From Vibrio diabolicus (GTDB lineage Bacteria > Pseudomonadota > Gammaproteobacteria > Enterobacterales > Vibrionaceae): 64,000 nucleotides of DNA. A program made the position numbers and the translations under genes. The stretch covers positions 310,001-374,000 of the forward strand of contig CCKK01000020.1 of the NCBI GenBank assembly GCA_001048675.1. Direction: 5' to 3'. How positions within the stretch are numbered: position 1 is the stretch's first letter; every line of letters begins with the position of its first letter. Of this stretch, positions 8,705 through 19,227 are shown one piece after another. The notes beneath the pieces were generated by a model. The model did not search any database. It was not told the origin of the DNA and worked only from the letters and a program-made list of their open reading frames with translations.

Positions 8705-9994
8705 TCATTCACGTTCGTGAAGTGGAGAAAACTCACGCTGTGTCTCACCAGTGTATAGCTGACGAGGACGACCGATGCGGTTCAGTGGATCGCTGTGCAT
8801 TTCGTTCCAGTGAGCAATCCAGCCGATGGTACGAGAAATCGCGAAGATAACCGTAAACATAGAAACTGGAATACCAATTGCTTTAAGAATGATACCTGAG
8901 TAGAAGTCTACGTTCGGGTACAGCTTCTTAGAAACGAAGTACTCATCAGAAAGCGCAATGCGCTCAAGTTCCATTGCTACATCTAGTAGAGGGTCTTGAA
9001 TGTTTAGCTCTTTGAGAACTTCATGACACGTTTCGCGCATTACTGTCGCACGTGGATCGTAGTTTTTATAAACGCGGTGACCAAAGCCCATTAAGCGGAA
9101 TGGGTCATCTTTGTCTTTCGCGCGGTCTACATACTCAGGGATGTTATCGACGCTGCCAATCTCTTCTAGCATTCTCAAGCACGCTTCGTTTGCACCACCG
9201 TGAGCAGGTCCCCAAAGTGATGCAATACCAGCGGCAATACATGCAAATGGGTTAGCACCAGAAGAGCCAGCTAGACGTACAGTTGACGTCGACGCATTCT
9301 GTTCGTGATCCGCGTGTAGCGTGAAGATTTTGTCCATCGCACGAGCAACGACAGGGTTTACTTCATACTCTTCGCAAGGGTTTGCGAACATCATGTGTAG
9401 GAAGTTTTCTGCGTAGCTCAAATCGTTGCGTGGATAGATAAATGGCTGACCGATAGAGTATTTGTAACACATTGCAGCCAGTGTCGGCATCTTCGATAGC
9501 AGACGGTACGCCGCGATCTCACGGTGCTCGTCGTTGTTGATGTCAAGAGAGTCGTGGTAGAAGGCTGCAAGTGCACCGACTACACCACACATTACTGCCA
9601 TTGGGTGAGCATCACGTCGGAAGCCATGGAAAAAGCTTGCGATTTGTTCGTGGACCATAGTATGGCGAGTAACGGTCGTTTTGAATTGCTCGTATTGTTC
9701 TCGGGTAGGGGCTTCACCATAAAGAAGGATGTAACATACTTCTAAGTAATCTGCGTTATTGGCTAATTGATCAATCGGGAAACCGCGGTGCAAAAGAATA
9801 CCTTTGCCGCCATCGATGTACGTGATTGATGATTCACAAGATGCAGTGGCAAGAAAACCTGGGTCAAAAGTAAAGTAACCATTGGCTCCCAGCTTACGAA
9901 CGTCAATTACAGGTGTACCTAGCGTACCGTCCATAATTGGCAGTTCGATTGGCGCTTGACCTTCAACATGAAGGGTCGCTTTCTTATCCGCCAT
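8705..9994 (-). CDS. gltA: Citrate synthase
   Basis: This is type II citrate synthase, which condenses acetyl-CoA with oxaloacetate at the entry to the TCA cycle. At 429 residues it matches the hexameric, NADH-regulated gamma-proteobacterial form. The active-site stretch [15 protein letters not shown] supplies a catalytic His, and [19 protein letters not shown] with the following HGGANE supplies another. The gene is divergent from sdhC across a 396-base control region, as in E. coli. AGGAG lies just upstream of the ATG. Confidence 0.97.
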   Translation of the reverse strand: MADKKATLHVEGQAPIELPIMDGTLGTPVIDVRKLGANGYFTFDPGFLATASCESSITYIDGGKGILLHRGFPIDQLANNADYLEVCYILLYGEAPTREQYEQFKTTVTRHTMVHEQIASFFHGFRRDAHPMAVMCGVVGALAAFYHDSLDINNDEHREIAAYRLLSKMPTLAAMCYKYSIGQPFIYPRNDLSYAENFLHMMFANPCEEYEVNPVVARAMDKIFTLHADHEQNASTSTVRLAGSSGANPFACIAAGIASLWGPAHGGANEACLRMLEEIGSVDNIPEYVDRAKDKDDPFRLMGFGHRVYKNYDPRATVMRETCHEVLKELNIQDPLLDVAMELERIALSDEYFVSKKLYPNVDFYSGIILKAIGIPVSMFTVIFAISRTIGWIAHWNEMHSDPLNRIGRPRQLYTGETQREFSPLHERE

Positions 9995-10271
9995 AACAAT
10001 CTCCTTTGTTTATTATTTAATCCGTCCAGGATGTTTATGTGCCATTTTTGTACTGTTGTTAAAGCTTAAAGTCAATTTTTCTCCATCTTTGTGTGCACTT
10101 GTTATGATTTTTCTCATGAAAATCGTTAAAAATCTGTTCTATGTAGCATAATTTGTTACACCAATTGTATTAGAATGTTGCTCGCCGTATATTGGCTAAG
10201 AAAATTTTAGTTAAATCCTTATAAATTCGGGGCTAGAAACAAAGAGTGAGGTTTGTTGCTGGACTCCGATT

Positions 10272-10286
10272 GTTAACAAGTTGTTT
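10272..10286 (+). promoter_or_regulatory. Putative ArcA box 1 upstream of sdhC
   Basis: The sequence GTTAACAAGTTGTTT carries two GTTA/GTTT direct repeats 11 bases apart, the spacing described for ArcA binding sites. ArcA represses sdh and suc under low oxygen in E. coli. The site is inferred by pattern only. Confidence 0.45.
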
Positions 10287-10317
10287 ACAATTATCCGGGT
10301 GGTTACTCGCGATATTT

Positions 10318-10332
10318 GTTAAATAGATGTTA
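10318..10332 (+). promoter_or_regulatory. Putative ArcA box 2 upstream of sdhC
   Basis: GTTAAATAGATGTTA shows two perfect GTTA repeats spaced 11 bases, about 60 bases before the sdhC start. Together with box 1 it forms a two-site arrangement typical of ArcA-repressed promoters. This is pattern-based inference. Confidence 0.5.
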
Positions 10333-10390
10333 ACTTTTGTACGTTTGGAAGCTGAAATTGGTTATAACAATAAATGCTCAATGGAGCTGA

Positions 10391-10783
10391 GTGAGCAAGC
10401 CCGTGAAAGAAAGAAAGTCAAGACCTGTTAATTTAGATTTACAGACCATCCACTTTCCTATCACAGCAATCGCATCCATCCTACACCGTGTGTCTGGGGT
10501 AATTACGTTTGTTGCGGTGGGTATACTACTGTGGTTACTGTCCATTTCTCTGTCATCCCCAATGGGTTTTATGGAAGCCGCTGACATCGTCGATAGCTTC
10601 TTCGTAAAATTCATCCTGTGGGGAATTCTTACTGCACTTGCCTACCACATTGCAGGTGGTATCCGTCACTTGTTGATGGATCTAGGTCACTTTGAAGAGC
10701 TAGATTCTGGCACGATGAGCGCTAAAGTCGCGTTTGGTGCAACAGCAGTATTATCATTATTGGCGGGGATCTTGGTATGGTAA
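10391..10783 (+). CDS. sdhC: Succinate dehydrogenase cytochrome b556 subunit
   Basis: SdhC is one of two membrane anchors of complex II. It binds haem b and helps form the ubiquinone site. The 130-residue protein starts with GTG 10391, preceded by GGAGCTGA. The N-terminal RPVNLDLQTIHFPITAIASI is nearly the same as in E. coli, and three transmembrane segments follow. The haem-ligand His lies in AYHIAGGIRH. The gene opens the sdhCDAB-sucABCD block and overlaps sdhD by seven bases, indicating translational coupling. Confidence 0.95.
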   Translation: MSKPVKERKSRPVNLDLQTIHFPITAIASILHRVSGVITFVAVGILLWLLSISLSSPMGFMEAADIVDSFFVKFILWGILTALAYHIAGGIRHLLMDLGHFEELDSGTMSAKVAFGATAVLSLLAGILVW

Positions 10784-11121
10784 AACACGTATCTTCATTT
10801 GGTCGTAATGGTGTACACGATTTCCTACTAATTCGTGCAACTGCAATCATTATGACGCTATACACGATTTATCTGATTAGCTTCTGTGCATTTTCAGATA
10901 TCTCTTACGCATCTTGGACCCAATTCTTTGGTGGTACCTTCACTAAAGTATTCACCATGTTGGCACTTGTCTCGATCCTGATCCACGCATGGGTCGGTTT
11001 GTGGCAGGTATTAACGGATTACATTAAGTGCGCGAAACTGCGTGGCGCACTGCAACTTGGTGTTATTGCCGTGCTATTCGGCTATGTCTTCTCTGGTCTA
11101 TTTATTCTGTGGGGTGCGTAA
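10777..11121 (+). CDS. sdhD: Succinate dehydrogenase membrane anchor subunit
   Basis: SdhD pairs with SdhC to anchor the catalytic subunits and to bind quinone and haem. It has 114 residues with three hydrophobic segments. The haem-ligand His is in ILIHAWVGLWQ, and the conserved Tyr of LTDYIK lies on the quinone side. The gene overlaps the end of sdhC, and its stop codon directly abuts the GTG start of sdhA. Confidence 0.95.
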   Translation: MVKHVSSFGRNGVHDFLLIRATAIIMTLYTIYLISFCAFSDISYASWTQFFGGTFTKVFTMLALVSILIHAWVGLWQVLTDYIKCAKLRGALQLGVIAVLFGYVFSGLFILWGA

Positions 11122-12888
11122 GTGTCTATTCCAGTTCGTGAGTTTGACGCCGTAGTAATCGGCGCTGGTGGTGCAGGTATGCGCGCTGCACTACAAATTT
11201 CAGAACAAGGCCTATCATGTGCTTTGTTGTCAAAAGTATTTCCAACACGTTCTCATACTGTGTCTGCACAGGGCGGTATTACCGTTGCTCTGGGTAACTC
11301 GCACAAAGACGATTGGCAATGGCACATGTACGATACCGTTAAAGGTTCCGATTACATCGGTGACCAAAATGCGATTGAATACATGTGTAAGAATGGCCCT
11401 GAGTCCGTTATCGAACTAGAAAAAATGGGCCTTCCATTCTCTCGTTTTGATAACGGTACTATCTACCAACGTCCATTCGGTGGTCAGTCAAAAGAATTTG
11501 GTGGTGAGCAAGCTGCACGTACAGCAGCAGCTGCGGACCGTACAGGTCACGCGCTTCTTCATACGCTTTACCAACAAAATGTGAAACACAAAACCACCAT
11601 TTTCTCGGAATGGTATGCACTGGACTTGGTGAAAAACCAAGACGGCGCCGTAATGGGCTGTACTGCGATTTGTATGGAAACAGGCGAAATCTGTTACTTC
11701 AAATCAAAAGCAACGATTCTAGCAACAGGTGGTGCAGGTCGTATTTACGCGTCGACCACTAACGCACACATCAACACTGGTGACGGTGTAGGTATGGCAT
11801 TGCGTGCGGGTGTACCTATGCAAGACATGGAAATGTGGCAGTTCCACCCAACGGGTATCGCTGGTGCAGGTGTTCTTGTAACAGAAGGTTGTCGTGGTGA
11901 AGGTGGTTACCTTCTAAATAAAGATGGCGAACGCTTCATGGAGCGCTATGCTCCTAACGCGAAAGACCTTGCAGGTCGTGACGTAGTTGCACGTTCAATG
12001 ATGATCGAAATTCGTGAAGGCCGTGGTTGTGATGGTCCTTGGGGTCCACACATTAAGCTGAAGTTGGATCACCTTGGTAAAGAAGTGCTTGAGTCACGTC
12101 TGCCTGGTATCTGTGAGCTGTCTCGTACTTTCGCGCACGTTGATCCAGTGAAAGAGCCAATTCCAGTAATTCCAACCTGTCACTACATGATGGGTGGTGT
12201 ACCGACTCAAGTGTCTGGCCAAGCAATCAAGCAAAAGGCTGACGGCAGCGAGATGGAAGTACAAGGTCTATATGCATGTGGTGAGATTGCTTCTGTATCA
12301 GTACACGGAGCAAACCGTCTAGGCGGCAATTCATTACTAGACTTAGTCGTATTTGGTCGCGCGACTGGCTTGCATCTTGGCGAAACGCTCGCAGCGCAAG
12401 CTGAGGCACGCCCTGCAACTGAATCTGATATTGAAGCATCTCTAGCGCGTACCATGCGTTGGGAAAATAGTACTGGCGGTGAAGATCCAGTTCAAATCCG
12501 TAAAGACCTACAAGCTTGCATGCAAAACAGCTTCTCGGTATTCCGTGAAGGCGATGCAATGGCAACGGGTCTAGAAGAGTTGAAAGTAATTCGCGAACGT
12601 CTGAAAGATGCGCATCTAGCGGACAAGTCTTCTGAATTCAACACGCAACGTATTGAGTGTCTAGAGTTAGACAACTTGATGGAAACAGCATTCTCTACAG
12701 CCGTAGCGGCGAACTACCGTACTGAAAGCCGTGGCGCACATGCTCGTTTCGATTTCCCTGAGCGTGATGATGAGAACTGGTTATGCCACTCTATCTACAA
12801 CCCGGAAACAGAAGCGATGACTAAGCGTGATGTGAACATGACGCCAACGCATCGTGAAGCTTTCCCGCCGAAAGTACGTACATACTAA
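11122..12888 (+). CDS. sdhA: Succinate dehydrogenase flavoprotein subunit
   Basis: SdhA oxidises succinate to fumarate at a covalently bound FAD on the cytosolic face of complex II. It has 588 residues, as in E. coli. The GTG start immediately follows the sdhD stop. Visible motifs are the dinucleotide loop [11 protein letters not shown], the FAD-attachment His in SHTVSAQGG (near residue 45), the active-site region [10 protein letters not shown], and [12 protein letters not shown] near the C-terminal part of the FAD domain. It is followed after 15 bases by sdhB behind GGGAGG. Confidence 0.97.
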   Translation: MSIPVREFDAVVIGAGGAGMRAALQISEQGLSCALLSKVFPTRSHTVSAQGGITVALGNSHKDDWQWHMYDTVKGSDYIGDQNAIEYMCKNGPESVIELEKMGLPFSRFDNGTIYQRPFGGQSKEFGGEQAARTAAAADRTGHALLHTLYQQNVKHKTTIFSEWYALDLVKNQDGAVMGCTAICMETGEICYFKSKATILATGGAGRIYASTTNAHINTGDGVGMALRAGVPMQDMEMWQFHPTGIAGAGVLVTEGCRGEGGYLLNKDGERFMERYAPNAKDLAGRDVVARSMMIEIREGRGCDGPWGPHIKLKLDHLGKEVLESRLPGICELSRTFAHVDPVKEPIPVIPTCHYMMGGVPTQVSGQAIKQKADGSEMEVQGLYACGEIASVSVHGANRLGGNSLLDLVVFGRATGLHLGETLAAQAEARPATESDIEASLARTMRWENSTGGEDPVQIRKDLQACMQNSFSVFREGDAMATGLEELKVIRERLKDAHLADKSSEFNTQRIECLELDNLMETAFSTAVAANYRTESRGAHARFDFPERDDENWLCHSIYNPETEAMTKRDVNMTPTHREAFPPKVRTY

Positions 12889-12903
12889 AGGGAGGATACG
12901 ACT

Positions 12904-13614
12904 ATGAAATTGAACTTCTCTTTATACCGTTACAATCCGGATGTGGATACCAAGCCTTACATGAAAGAGTATACCCTTGAGGTAGACGAAGGCTCAGACA
13001 TGATGGTGCTTGATGCATTGATTCTGCTAAAAGAGCAAGATCCAAGCATCGCGTTCCGTCGCTCATGCCGTGAAGGGGTATGTGGTTCTGATGGTTTGAA
13101 CATGAATGGTAAAAATGGTCTAGCGTGTATCACACCGTTATCTGCTCTACAAGGCGATAAGATAGTTATTCGTCCACTGCCAGGGTTACCTGTCGTGCGC
13201 GATCTTATCGTTGACATGACGCAGTTCTATGATAACTATGCGAAAGTTAAACCATTCTTGATTGATGATGGTGCATTACCACCATCACGCGAGAACCTAC
13301 AATCGCCTGATGACCGTGCGCATTTAGATGGATTGTACGAATGTATCATGTGTGCATGTTGTACAACGTCTTGCCCATCATTCTGGTGGAACCCTGACAA
13401 ATTCATCGGTCCAGCTGGTCTTCTTGCGGCGTACCGTTGGCTAATTGATAGCCGCGATACGGCAACAGATGAACGTTTGTCTGATCTTGATGATGCATTT
13501 AGCGTTTTTCGTTGCCATGGCATCATGAATTGTGTAAGTGTTTGTCCTAAGGGATTAAATCCGACGAAAGCCATCGGCCATATTAAGTCGATGCTGGTTA
13601 ATCGCTCGGTTTAA
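12904..13614 (+). CDS. sdhB: Succinate dehydrogenase iron-sulfur subunit
   Basis: SdhB passes electrons from FAD to quinone through three iron-sulfur clusters. It has 236 residues. The plant-type [2Fe-2S] ligands are in CREGVCGSDG and the following GLACI. The [4Fe-4S] and [3Fe-4S] ligands are in CIMCACCTTSCP and CVSVCPKGLNP. It is the last sdh gene; a 170-base spacer then precedes sucA. Confidence 0.97.
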   Translation: MKLNFSLYRYNPDVDTKPYMKEYTLEVDEGSDMMVLDALILLKEQDPSIAFRRSCREGVCGSDGLNMNGKNGLACITPLSALQGDKIVIRPLPGLPVVRDLIVDMTQFYDNYAKVKPFLIDDGALPPSRENLQSPDDRAHLDGLYECIMCACCTTSCPSFWWNPDKFIGPAGLLAAYRWLIDSRDTATDERLSDLDDAFSVFRCHGIMNCVSVCPKGLNPTKAIGHIKSMLVNRSV

Positions 13615-13708
13615 TTTACTCGCTCTTAGGAATGTCGCAGTGTTGCGGATCACCCGATATGACCGCTTCACTGCTTCAAGAATATTTCGAGTAAAGAATA
13701 CAAAAATT

Positions 13709-13728
13709 GCCGACTAGTTCTGGTCGGC
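13709..13728 (+). other. Hairpin in the sdhB-sucA spacer
   Basis: GCCGAC and GTCGGC arms enclose eight bases. There is no strong T run after it, so it is more likely a processing or partial-attenuation element than a full terminator. The 170-base spacer otherwise shows only the sucA ribosome binding site, AAGGG. Confidence 0.4.
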
Positions 13729-13784
13729 TCTTATAGCTCGGCAAAGACCGAAGCAAACGTGAAAACTACTGGTTAAGGGAAAAT

Positions 13785-16610
13785 ATGCACAACGGCGTGA
13801 TGAAGGCATGGCTCGAGTCTTCACACTTGGCTGGCGCCAATGCAACGTATGTAGAGGACCTCTACGAACTGTATCTAAGTGATCCCGATCTGGTAAGTGA
13901 GGAGTGGAAACGTGTTTTTGAAGGCTTACCTAAGCCGTCAGAAGAAGTGGCAGAACAACCACATTCACGTGTCCGTGACTACTTCCGTCGACTCGCTAGA
14001 GAAACAAAGCATTACAATGTCCAAGTTAGTGACCCAGATGTCGATGCAAAACAAGTAAAAGTTCTACAGCTAATAAACGCATACCGTTTCCGCGGACATG
14101 AAGCTGCAGAATTAGACCCACTAGGTCTATGGCAACGCCCAACCGTGGCGGAGTTAGACCCTGCTTTTCATAATCTTACCGAAGATGACTTCGAAGAAAC
14201 TTTCAACGTAGGTTCTTTTGCTGTTGGGCAAGAAACCATGAAGTTGAAAGACATCTATGAAGCCCTCAACAAAACTTACTGCGGTTCCATCGGTGCTGAA
14301 TACATGCACATGACTGACACAGAGCAAAAACGTTGGATCCAACAACGTCTTGAGTCTGTCGTAGGCCAGCCATCATTCAACAAAGATGAGAAGCGCACAT
14401 TCCTAGAAGAGCTAACAGCCGCTGAAGGTTTGGAGCGTTACCTCGGGGCGAAATTCCCAGGTGCAAAACGTTTCTCTCTAGAAGGTGGTGACGCACTGAT
14501 TCCGATGACGAAAGAGTTGATCCGTCACGCGGGAACAAGTGGGATGCGTGAAGTGGTTATCGGTATGGCTCACCGTGGTCGTTTGAACATGCTGGTGAAC
14601 GTGCTTGGTAAGAAGCCTCAAGATCTATTCGATGAGTTTGCCGGTAAACACGACGAAACTTGGGGCACTGGTGATGTGAAATATCACCAAGGTTTCTCTG
14701 CCGACTTTGCTACCCCAGGTGGTGATGTTCACTTAGCTCTTGCATTTAACCCATCGCATCTAGAAATCGTCAACCCAGTAGTCATGGGGTCGGTGCGAGC
14801 ACGCCAAGATCGCTTGGGTGATAATCAAGGTAGCAAAGTGCTTCCTATCACTATCCACGGTGACTCTGCAATCGCTGGTCAGGGTGTGGTTGCCGAAACG
14901 TTCAACATGTCACTGGCTCGTGGTTTCCAAGTCGGTGGTACGGTGCGTATCGTTATTAACAACCAAGTTGGCTTTACGACGTCTAACCCTCGTGACACGC
15001 GTTCAACGATGTACTGTACAGATATCGCGAAGATGGTTCAGGCGCCAATCTTCCACGTGAATGCCGATGACCCAGAAGCGGTTGCTTTTGTTACTCGTAT
15101 TGCTTTGGATTACCGCAACGAGTTCAAGCGCGATGTCGTGATTGATTTGGTGTGTTACCGTCGCCATGGTCACAACGAGGCCGATGAGCCAAACGCGACT
15201 CAGCCTTTGATGTACCAAAAAATCAAAAAACACCCTACACCACGCAAATTGTATGCGGATATTCTGATCGATAAAAACGAATCAGATATCGAGACAGCGA
15301 CTCAGTTAGTCAATGAGTACCGCGACGCATTAGACCGCGGTGAAGTGGTGGTTAAAGAATGGCGTCCAATGGCGTTGCACTCTGTAGACTGGTCCCCTTA
15401 CTTAGGGCATGAATGGGATATGGAGTGGGATTCAAAATATGACAAGACGCGTCTTATCGAGTTGGGTAATCGTCTTTGTCAGTATCCAGAAAGCCATAAA
15501 CTGCAAAGCCGTGTTAATAAGCTTTACAACGATCGCCTAGCAATGATGACCGGTGAAAAAGCAATCGACTGGGGTATGGCCGAAACATTGGCGTATGCAA
15601 CATTAGTTGATGATGGTAAGCGTATTCGCCTTTCTGGTCAGGATTCGGGTCGTGGTACGTTCTTCCACCGTCACTCGGTTCTTCATAACCAAACAGATGC
15701 AAGTACGTACATTCCATTAGCGAATATTCATGACAATCAGGGTCCATTCCAAGTGTTTGACTCAGTACTGTCAGAAGAAGCGGTATTGGCATTTGAATAC
15801 GGTTACGCAACAGCAGAGCCAGGTGGCTTGACTATTTGGGAAGCGCAGTTTGGTGACTTTGCCAACGGCGCGCAGGTTGTGATTGACCAATTCATCTCGT
15901 CAGGTGAGCAGAAATGGGCACGCTTGTGTGGTCTCACAATGCTTCTACCTCACGGTTACGAAGGTCAAGGCCCTGAGCACTCCTCTGCACGTCTAGAGCG
16001 TTACCTTCAGTTGTGTGCTGAGCAAAATATGCAGGTTGTAGTTCCTTCAACACCGGCTCAGGTATACCACATGATTCGTCGTCAAGTTGTACGCCCAATG
16101 CGTCGACCTCTGATTGTTATGTCGCCAAAATCTTTGCTGCGCCATCCCCTATGTACTTCGACAATTGAAGACTTAGCGGACGGTACATTCCAATCTGCAA
16201 TTCCAGAAGTAGATGATTTAGACCCAAGCAAAGTAAAACGCGTCGTGTTCTGTTCAGGTAAGGTTTATTTTGACCTACTGGAGCAGCGCCGTAACAACGA
16301 GCAAGACGATGTTGCTATCGTGCGTATCGAGCAGCTTTATCCATTCCCGATGGAAGAAGTACAAGCAGCGATTGCTCAATACACTAACGTTGAAGACTTC
16401 GTGTGGTGTCAGGAAGAGCCTCAGAACCAAGGTGCTTGGTACTGTAGCCAACACAACTTCCGTGCCGCTATTCCTGCAGGTGCAGATCTTAAATACGCAG
16501 GTCGCCCAGCTTCTGCTTCGCCAGCAGTTGGCTACATGTCGGTGCACTTGAAACAACAAAAAGCGTTGGTTGAAGACGCTCTGAACGTGAACTCAAAAAC
16601 TTCGAATTAA
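13785..16610 (+). CDS. sucA: 2-oxoglutarate dehydrogenase E1 component
   Basis: SucA is the thiamine-diphosphate enzyme that decarboxylates 2-oxoglutarate and transfers the succinyl group to the lipoyl arm of SucB. It has 941 residues, close to the E. coli length of 933. The N-terminal E2-binding segment reads SSHLAGANATYVEDLYELY. The cofactor region shows GMAHRGRLNML, then HGDSAIAGQG and NNQVGFTT. The transketolase-like C-terminal half contains DSGRGTFFHRHS and QDPGQG-like GYEGQGPEHSSAR. AAGGGAAAAT precedes ATG 13785. The next gene, sucB, starts 28 bases after the stop. Confidence 0.97.
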   Translation: MHNGVMKAWLESSHLAGANATYVEDLYELYLSDPDLVSEEWKRVFEGLPKPSEEVAEQPHSRVRDYFRRLARETKHYNVQVSDPDVDAKQVKVLQLINAYRFRGHEAAELDPLGLWQRPTVAELDPAFHNLTEDDFEETFNVGSFAVGQETMKLKDIYEALNKTYCGSIGAEYMHMTDTEQKRWIQQRLESVVGQPSFNKDEKRTFLEELTAAEGLERYLGAKFPGAKRFSLEGGDALIPMTKELIRHAGTSGMREVVIGMAHRGRLNMLVNVLGKKPQDLFDEFAGKHDETWGTGDVKYHQGFSADFATPGGDVHLALAFNPSHLEIVNPVVMGSVRARQDRLGDNQGSKVLPITIHGDSAIAGQGVVAETFNMSLARGFQVGGTVRIVINNQVGFTTSNPRDTRSTMYCTDIAKMVQAPIFHVNADDPEAVAFVTRIALDYRNEFKRDVVIDLVCYRRHGHNEADEPNATQPLMYQKIKKHPTPRKLYADILIDKNESDIETATQLVNEYRDALDRGEVVVKEWRPMALHSVDWSPYLGHEWDMEWDSKYDKTRLIELGNRLCQYPESHKLQSRVNKLYNDRLAMMTGEKAIDWGMAETLAYATLVDDGKRIRLSGQDSGRGTFFHRHSVLHNQTDASTYIPLANIHDNQGPFQVFDSVLSEEAVLAFEYGYATAEPGGLTIWEAQFGDFANGAQVVIDQFISSGEQKWARLCGLTMLLPHGYEGQGPEHSSARLERYLQLCAEQNMQVVVPSTPAQVYHMIRRQVVRPMRRPLIVMSPKSLLRHPLCTSTIEDLADGTFQSAIPEVDDLDPSKVKRVVFCSGKVYFDLLEQRRNNEQDDVAIVRIEQLYPFPMEEVQAAIAQYTNVEDFVWCQEEPQNQGAWYCSQHNFRAAIPAGADLKYAGRPASASPAVGYMSVHLKQQKALVEDALNVNSKTSN

Positions 16611-16638
16611 GAACTAGAAGTTAAAGGAAGAAACAGAT

Positions 16639-17847
16639 ATGACAATTGAAATTCTGGTTCCAGATTTACCTGAATCAGTTGCTGATGCAACCGTAGCGAC
16701 ATGGCACAAACAACCAGGCGACGCAGTAGAGCGTGACGAGGTTTTGGTTGACATCGAGACAGACAAAGTCGTGCTAGAAGTGCCAGCTCCGGAAGCAGGC
16801 GTTTTGGAAGCTATCGTTGAAGAAGAAGGTGCGACAGTACTTTCTAAACAAATCATTGCTAAATTGAAGCCAGGTGCAGTTGCAGGTGAGCCTACCGCAG
16901 ACAAAACAGAAGGTACGGAAGCATCTCCTGATAAACGTCATAAAGCTGCGCTTAGCGAAGAAAGCAATGATGCGTTAAGCCCAGCAGTACGCCGTTTATT
17001 GGCTGAGCATGGCTTAGAAGCGAGCCAAGTGAAAGGCACTGGCGTTGGCGGTCGTATTACGCGCGAAGATATTGAAGCGCATCTTGCAAACGCTAAAGCT
17101 GCGCCAAAAGAAGAAGCACCAGCAGTGGTTGACGTACCGGCAACGGCTCGTAGCCAAAAACGTGTTCCAATGACTCGCCTGCGTAAGACAGTCGCTAACC
17201 GTCTGCTAGAGGCGAAGAACAACACGGCAATGCTAACGACGTTTAACGAAGTGAACATGAAACCAATCATGGACCTTCGTAAGCAGTACAAAGATCAGTT
17301 CGAAGAGCGTCACGGGATTCGTTTAGGCTTCATGTCTTTCTACGTGAAAGCTGTAACAGAAGCGCTTAAGCGTTACCCAGAAGTAAATGCTTCGATTGAT
17401 GGCGATGACATTGTTTACCACAACTACTTCGACATTAGCATGGCGGTATCAACGCCACGTGGTCTAGTTACACCTGTCCTAAAAGACTGTGACAAGCTTG
17501 GTTTCGCTGATGTTGAAAAAGGCATCAAAGAACTGGCTATCAAAGGTCGTGATGGCAAGCTCACGGTAGACGAGCTAATGGGCGGTAACTTCACTATCAC
17601 AAACGGTGGTGTGTTCGGTTCACTAATGTCTACACCAATCATCAACCCACCTCAATCAGCGATTCTTGGTATGCATAAGATCCAAGAGCGTCCGATGGCA
17701 GTGGATGGCAAAGTTGAAATCTTGCCGATGATGTACCTAGCGCTGTCTTATGATCATCGCCTAATTGATGGTCGCGAGTCTGTTGGCTTCCTAGTGACGA
17801 TTAAAGAGTTGCTAGAAGATCCAGCACGTCTCCTATTAGACGTTTAA
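16639..17847 (+). CDS. sucB: Dihydrolipoyllysine succinyltransferase E2 component
   Basis: SucB is the core of the 2-oxoglutarate dehydrogenase complex and moves the succinyl group from lipoate to CoA. The 402-residue protein has one lipoyl domain (1-80) with the lipoylated Lys in [13 protein letters not shown] charged Ala/Pro linker follows, then the peripheral subunit-binding domain at about 110-150 ([26 protein letters not shown]). The catalytic domain ends with the active-site [24 protein letters not shown] precedes ATG 16639. A structured 213-base spacer separates it from sucC. Confidence 0.97.
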   Translation: MTIEILVPDLPESVADATVATWHKQPGDAVERDEVLVDIETDKVVLEVPAPEAGVLEAIVEEEGATVLSKQIIAKLKPGAVAGEPTADKTEGTEASPDKRHKAALSEESNDALSPAVRRLLAEHGLEASQVKGTGVGGRITREDIEAHLANAKAAPKEEAPAVVDVPATARSQKRVPMTRLRKTVANRLLEAKNNTAMLTTFNEVNMKPIMDLRKQYKDQFEERHGIRLGFMSFYVKAVTEALKRYPEVNASIDGDDIVYHNYFDISMAVSTPRGLVTPVLKDCDKLGFADVEKGIKELAIKGRDGKLTVDELMGGNFTITNGGVFGSLMSTPIINPPQSAILGMHKIQERPMAVDGKVEILPMMYLALSYDHRLIDGRESVGFLVTIKELLEDPARLLLDV

Positions 17848-17856
17848 TATCGCTAA

Positions 17857-17887
17857 AACGTCTAGTTATCGTAGGTAGCTAGACGTT
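17857..17887 (+). other. Strong hairpin in the sucB-sucC spacer
   Basis: AACGTCTAG and CTAGACGTT form a perfect nine-pair stem with a 13-base loop. It is followed by only AAAAATTT rather than a T run. A second imperfect hairpin lies just downstream (about 17900-17925, GGCTAGAC with GTCTGGCC). Both may protect the sucAB message end or mark processing. Confidence 0.5.
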
Positions 17888-18060
17888 AAAAATTTCAATG
17901 GCTAGACTAGCTCAACGTCTGGCCTTCATTTGAATCCCACACCATGAGTACTCGTGATGAGGGATTGATTTGAGAAGACCCTACAGACGTACAAGCAGCC
18001 AAGACTGCAGCGTTATGGAAATAATAAATCCCTTAAGGGAAAAACAAACGGAATATCGAA

Positions 18061-19227
18061 ATGAATTTGCATGAATACCAAGCCAAACAGCTGTTTGCAG
18101 AATTCGGTTTGCCTGTGCCAGAAGGCTACGCGTGTGATACACCACAAGAAGCTTTTGAAGCTGCAGGCCGTATCAGTACAGAAAAGAAAGTAGTTAAATG
18201 TCAGGTTCACGCTGGTGGCCGTGGTAAAGCGGGCGGTGTAGAGCTGCACGATACAAAAGAAGGCGTTAAAGAGTTTGCACAAAAGTGGTTAGGTAAAAAC
18301 CTAGTGACTTACCAAACTGACGCTAACGGTCAGCCAGTTACAAAAATCCTTGTTGAAGAAGCATCAAACATTGCAAACGAATTATACCTAGGTGCGGTTG
18401 TTGACCGTGCAAGCCGTAAGATCGTTTTCATGGCTTCAACAGAAGGTGGTGTGGAAATCGAAAAAGTTGCGGAAGAAACGCCGGAGCTTATCCACAAAGC
18501 AGCAATCGATCCACTAGTAGGCCCACAAGCTTACCAAGGTCGCGAGCTTGCGTTCAAACTTGGTCTTGAAGGTGACCAAATCAAACAATTCGTTAAGATC
18601 TTCATGGGTCTTGGCACTATGTTCTCTCAGTACGACCTTGCTCTGCTAGAGATCAACCCACTTGTGATTACTGGCGAAGGCAACCTGCTATGTCTTGACG
18701 GTAAGATCAACATCGACTCAAACGCACTGTACCGTCAGCCTAAGCTTCGTGAAATGCACGATCCTTCACAAGAAGATGAGCGTGAAGCGCACGCAGCTCA
18801 GTGGGAACTAAACTACGTAGCACTAGACGGTAACGTTGGCTGTATGGTTAACGGTGCTGGCCTAGCAATGGGTACGATGGATATCGTAAACCTACACGGC
18901 GGCAAGCCAGCTAACTTCTTAGATGTAGGTGGCGGCGCGACGAAAGAGCGTGTTGCTGAAGCATTCAAGATCATCCTATCAGATGACAACGTGAAAGCGG
19001 TACTTGTTAACATCTTCGGTGGTATCGTACGTTGTGACATGATCGCAGAAGGTATTATCGGTGCGGTTAAAGAAGTAGGTGTAAGCGTACCAGTTGTTGT
19101 TCGTCTAGAAGGTACTAACGCTGACCTAGGTCGCGAAGTTCTTGCTAATTCTGATGTTGATATCATTGCTGCTGAGTCGCTAACGGATGCTGCTCAGAAA
19201 GTTGTTGCTGCTGCGGAGGCTAAATAA
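18061..19227 (+). CDS. sucC: Succinyl-CoA synthetase beta subunit (ADP-forming)
   Basis: SucC with SucD converts succinyl-CoA to succinate with formation of ATP. The protein has 388 residues. The ATP-grasp domain includes [18 protein letters not shown] near residues 45-65 and the metal-binding [10 protein letters not shown] near 200. The C-terminal interface domain contains [17 protein letters not shown]. The stop codon overlaps the sucD start by one base (TAATG), giving tight coupling. Confidence 0.97.
   Translation: MNLHEYQAKQLFAEFGLPVPEGYACDTPQEAFEAAGRISTEKKVVKCQVHAGGRGKAGGVELHDTKEGVKEFAQKWLGKNLVTYQTDANGQPVTKILVEEASNIANELYLGAVVDRASRKIVFMASTEGGVEIEKVAEETPELIHKAAIDPLVGPQAYQGRELAFKLGLEGDQIKQFVKIFMGLGTMFSQYDLALLEINPLVITGEGNLLCLDGKINIDSNALYRQPKLREMHDPSQEDEREAHAAQWELNYVALDGNVGCMVNGAGLAMGTMDIVNLHGGKPANFLDVGGGATKERVAEAFKIILSDDNVKAVLVNIFGGIVRCDMIAEGIIGAVKEVGVSVPVVVRLEGTNADLGREVLANSDVDIIAAESLTDAAQKVVAAAEAK

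Larger units (their letters stand above)
9995..10390. promoter_or_regulatory. gltA-sdhC divergent control region
   Basis: This 396-base AT-rich region separates two divergent TCA operons and must carry both promoters. It contains no convincing gene. Two GTTA direct repeats resembling ArcA sites lie on the sdhC side and are listed separately. On the gltA side the stretch TTTGTGTGCACTTGTTATGA (10089-10108) is only vaguely CRP-like and is not called as a site. No -35/-10 pair with good spacing was found for sdhC; TTGTAC and TATAAC are present but 20 bases apart. Confidence 0.7.

Noticed and set aside
10080..10115. CRP site upstream of gltA
   Set aside because: Only a vague TGTG with no complementary TCACA half. 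It is too weak to call.
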